Source of the DNA: Glandiceps talaboti
Taxonomy: Eukaryota > Hemichordata > Enteropneusta > Spengelidae
Length of the DNA: 64,000 nt
Assembly: GCF_964340395.1 (NCBI RefSeq)
Contig: NC_135552.1
Span: 17,955,681 to 18,019,680 of the forward strand
Direction of reading: 5' to 3'
The notes beneath the pieces are model-generated. The model worked only from the letters and a program-made list of their open reading frames with translations, searched no databases and was not told the origin of the DNA. Position 1 is the first letter of the stretch; every line of letters starts with the position of its first letter. The position numbers were made by a program, and so were the translations under genes. This document shows, piece after piece, positions 63,501-64,000 of the stretch.

Positions 63501-63558
63501 CTGATTGGTCGACTGGGAGACCGCTAAATAACCTGGCTATCAATTGTGCCACATTCAC
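60448..63558 (+). CDS. Second C-type lectin gene, 5' part (runs off the right edge)
   Basis: Joined exons 60448-60522, 61836-61875 and 63249-63558 give 141 codons plus two bases, all GT-AG and in phase. It encodes a signal peptide (M-H-L-V-F-I-C-L-L-V-I-F), a basic segment containing V-Y-R-R, and most of a C-type lectin domain. Exon order and phases (0, 1, 2) match the first three coding exons of the gene at 51.4 kb on the same strand, so I infer a tandem paralogue. The end of the lectin domain and any EGF or EAR exons must lie beyond 63558; no further exon is visible in the last 440 bases. Function is inferred only as secreted binding protein. Confidence 0.83.
60978..61005. repeat. 28-bp palindrome related to that at 46.9 kb
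   Basis: TCAGACCACTATAG against CTATGGTGGTCTGA, one mismatch. It shares CTCAGACCACTA with the palindrome at 46910-46921. It lies in the first coding intron of the second lectin gene. Confidence 0.75.
61836..61875 (+). CDS. 40-nt basic micro-exon (second lectin gene)
   Basis: It lies between TTTATTCAG and GTAAGG and encodes K-R-I-K-E-E-R-H-V-Y-R-R-Q plus one base. Phase 0 in and 1 out, as in the 31-nt exon of the neighbouring paralogue. Confidence 0.7.
62505..62950 (+). repeat. Degenerate minisatellite, about 35-40 bp unit
   Basis: GGAAACCCTA, GGTGTACATATACTGTATA and CGTCATAT recur more than ten times with deletions. Lies in the intron before the lectin exon of the second lectin gene; the 187-codon frame across it is an artefact of the repeat. 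Confidence 0.85.
63175..63210 (+). repeat. (AGTC)n microsatellite
   Basis: Nine units, about 40 bp upstream of the lectin exon acceptor. Confidence 0.95.
63249..63558 (+). CDS. C-type lectin domain exon (second lectin gene)
   Basis: Phase 1 in, 2 out, donor GTAAGT. Motifs: Y-R-R-C-T at the start, D-A-R-A-V-C (helix 1 and its cysteine), W-L-Y-P-D-G-T-E-V-C-Y-T-D-W, then G-R-P-L-N-N and I-N-C-A-T-F. This is a full-length style lectin fold, unlike the compact one in the first gene. The position that holds E-P-N or Q-P-D in sugar-binding lectins reads R-P-L, so calcium-dependent mannose or galactose binding by the classical site is doubtful. The acceptor (TTTGAAAAAG) is weak but gives the right phase. 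Confidence 0.85.
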
Positions 63559-64000
63559 GTAAGTGTTCCAGAAAATAACTAATACTCTTGGGGGACGTTG
63601 ACAATGCTGACGTATTTCTAGTTTGAAGGAAGGGAGATGGCAATGACTAAATTTATCTACTGGTAATATTACAATTACGAAGTATATTTCATCTTGAATG
63701 TACGACGACCTTGAGAACCTAATGGCAAATAATGAAATTGGAAGCCTTATTTAATGGCACTTTGCATAGTACTAGTTCTTCTTTTTCTTATGAACCTTTA
63801 CTAAACACTGTTTCTATCAAGTGCATGTCTTGAAACCATTTATCTTGTATCAGTCTCTAATAGGAATGATTTTAGGTGGCTTTGAATTTAGTGCTAAACA
63901 TAATATAACGAGAGTGTGTTTTAGTTACACTTTAGGCATTAATAAATGCGTATAAACTTAACTGATAAAGAAATTTGATCTGATTTCTTATCAAACTAAT

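Overview
The window is animal genomic DNA. It is AT-rich, full of (CA)n, (GTAT)n, poly-G and other simple repeats, and has small GT-AG exons separated by long introns, with no operons or dense coding. Only a few genes are visible, and they had to be assembled by hand from splice signals and reading phase because most long open frames here are repeat translations. The gene content (secreted mosaic proteins built from C-type lectin, EGF and EAR/EPTP modules) and a Penelope-type hammerhead ribozyme point to a marine invertebrate such as a lancelet, hemichordate or lophotrochozoan. I cannot name the species.

Layout. From 1 to about 44.4 kb lies the 5' half of a minus-strand gene. Three coding exons (5434-5331, 4344-4238, 2903-2862) join in perfect phase to give the first 84 residues of a polar, low-complexity protein I do not recognise; the rest lies left of the window. 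Strong minus-strand splice donors at 44.20, 43.89 and 43.68 kb and one at 9.99 kb suggest alternative non-coding leader exons, so the first intron may span up to about 38 kb. That intron carries tandem repeats, old interspersed repeats, inverted-repeat transposons and a possible plus-strand non-coding transcript at 32.4-33.1 kb.

From 51.0 to 56.4 kb is a complete plus-strand gene with eight coding exons and 616 codons: signal peptide, short basic segment, compact C-type lectin domain, unknown 42-residue module, two EGF domains and a seven-repeat EAR (EPTP) beta-propeller in one large terminal exon. From 59.2 kb to the right edge is the 5' part of a paralogue in the same orientation: leader exon, signal peptide exon, short basic exon and a C-type lectin exon with the same intron phases. 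Together they look like a tandem family of secreted recognition or matrix proteins.

The most interesting non-genic structures are a set of short hairpin or inverted-repeat elements flanked by 9-bp direct repeats (22.9, 46.3, 53.9 and 56.8 kb), a 502-bp element with long terminal inverted repeats at 27.2 kb, two copies of a palindrome around CAGACCAC, and a 41-nt minus-strand hammerhead ribozyme fold at 47.7 kb. I see no reverse transcriptase or transposase frame, no tRNA or rRNA gene and no CRISPR array.
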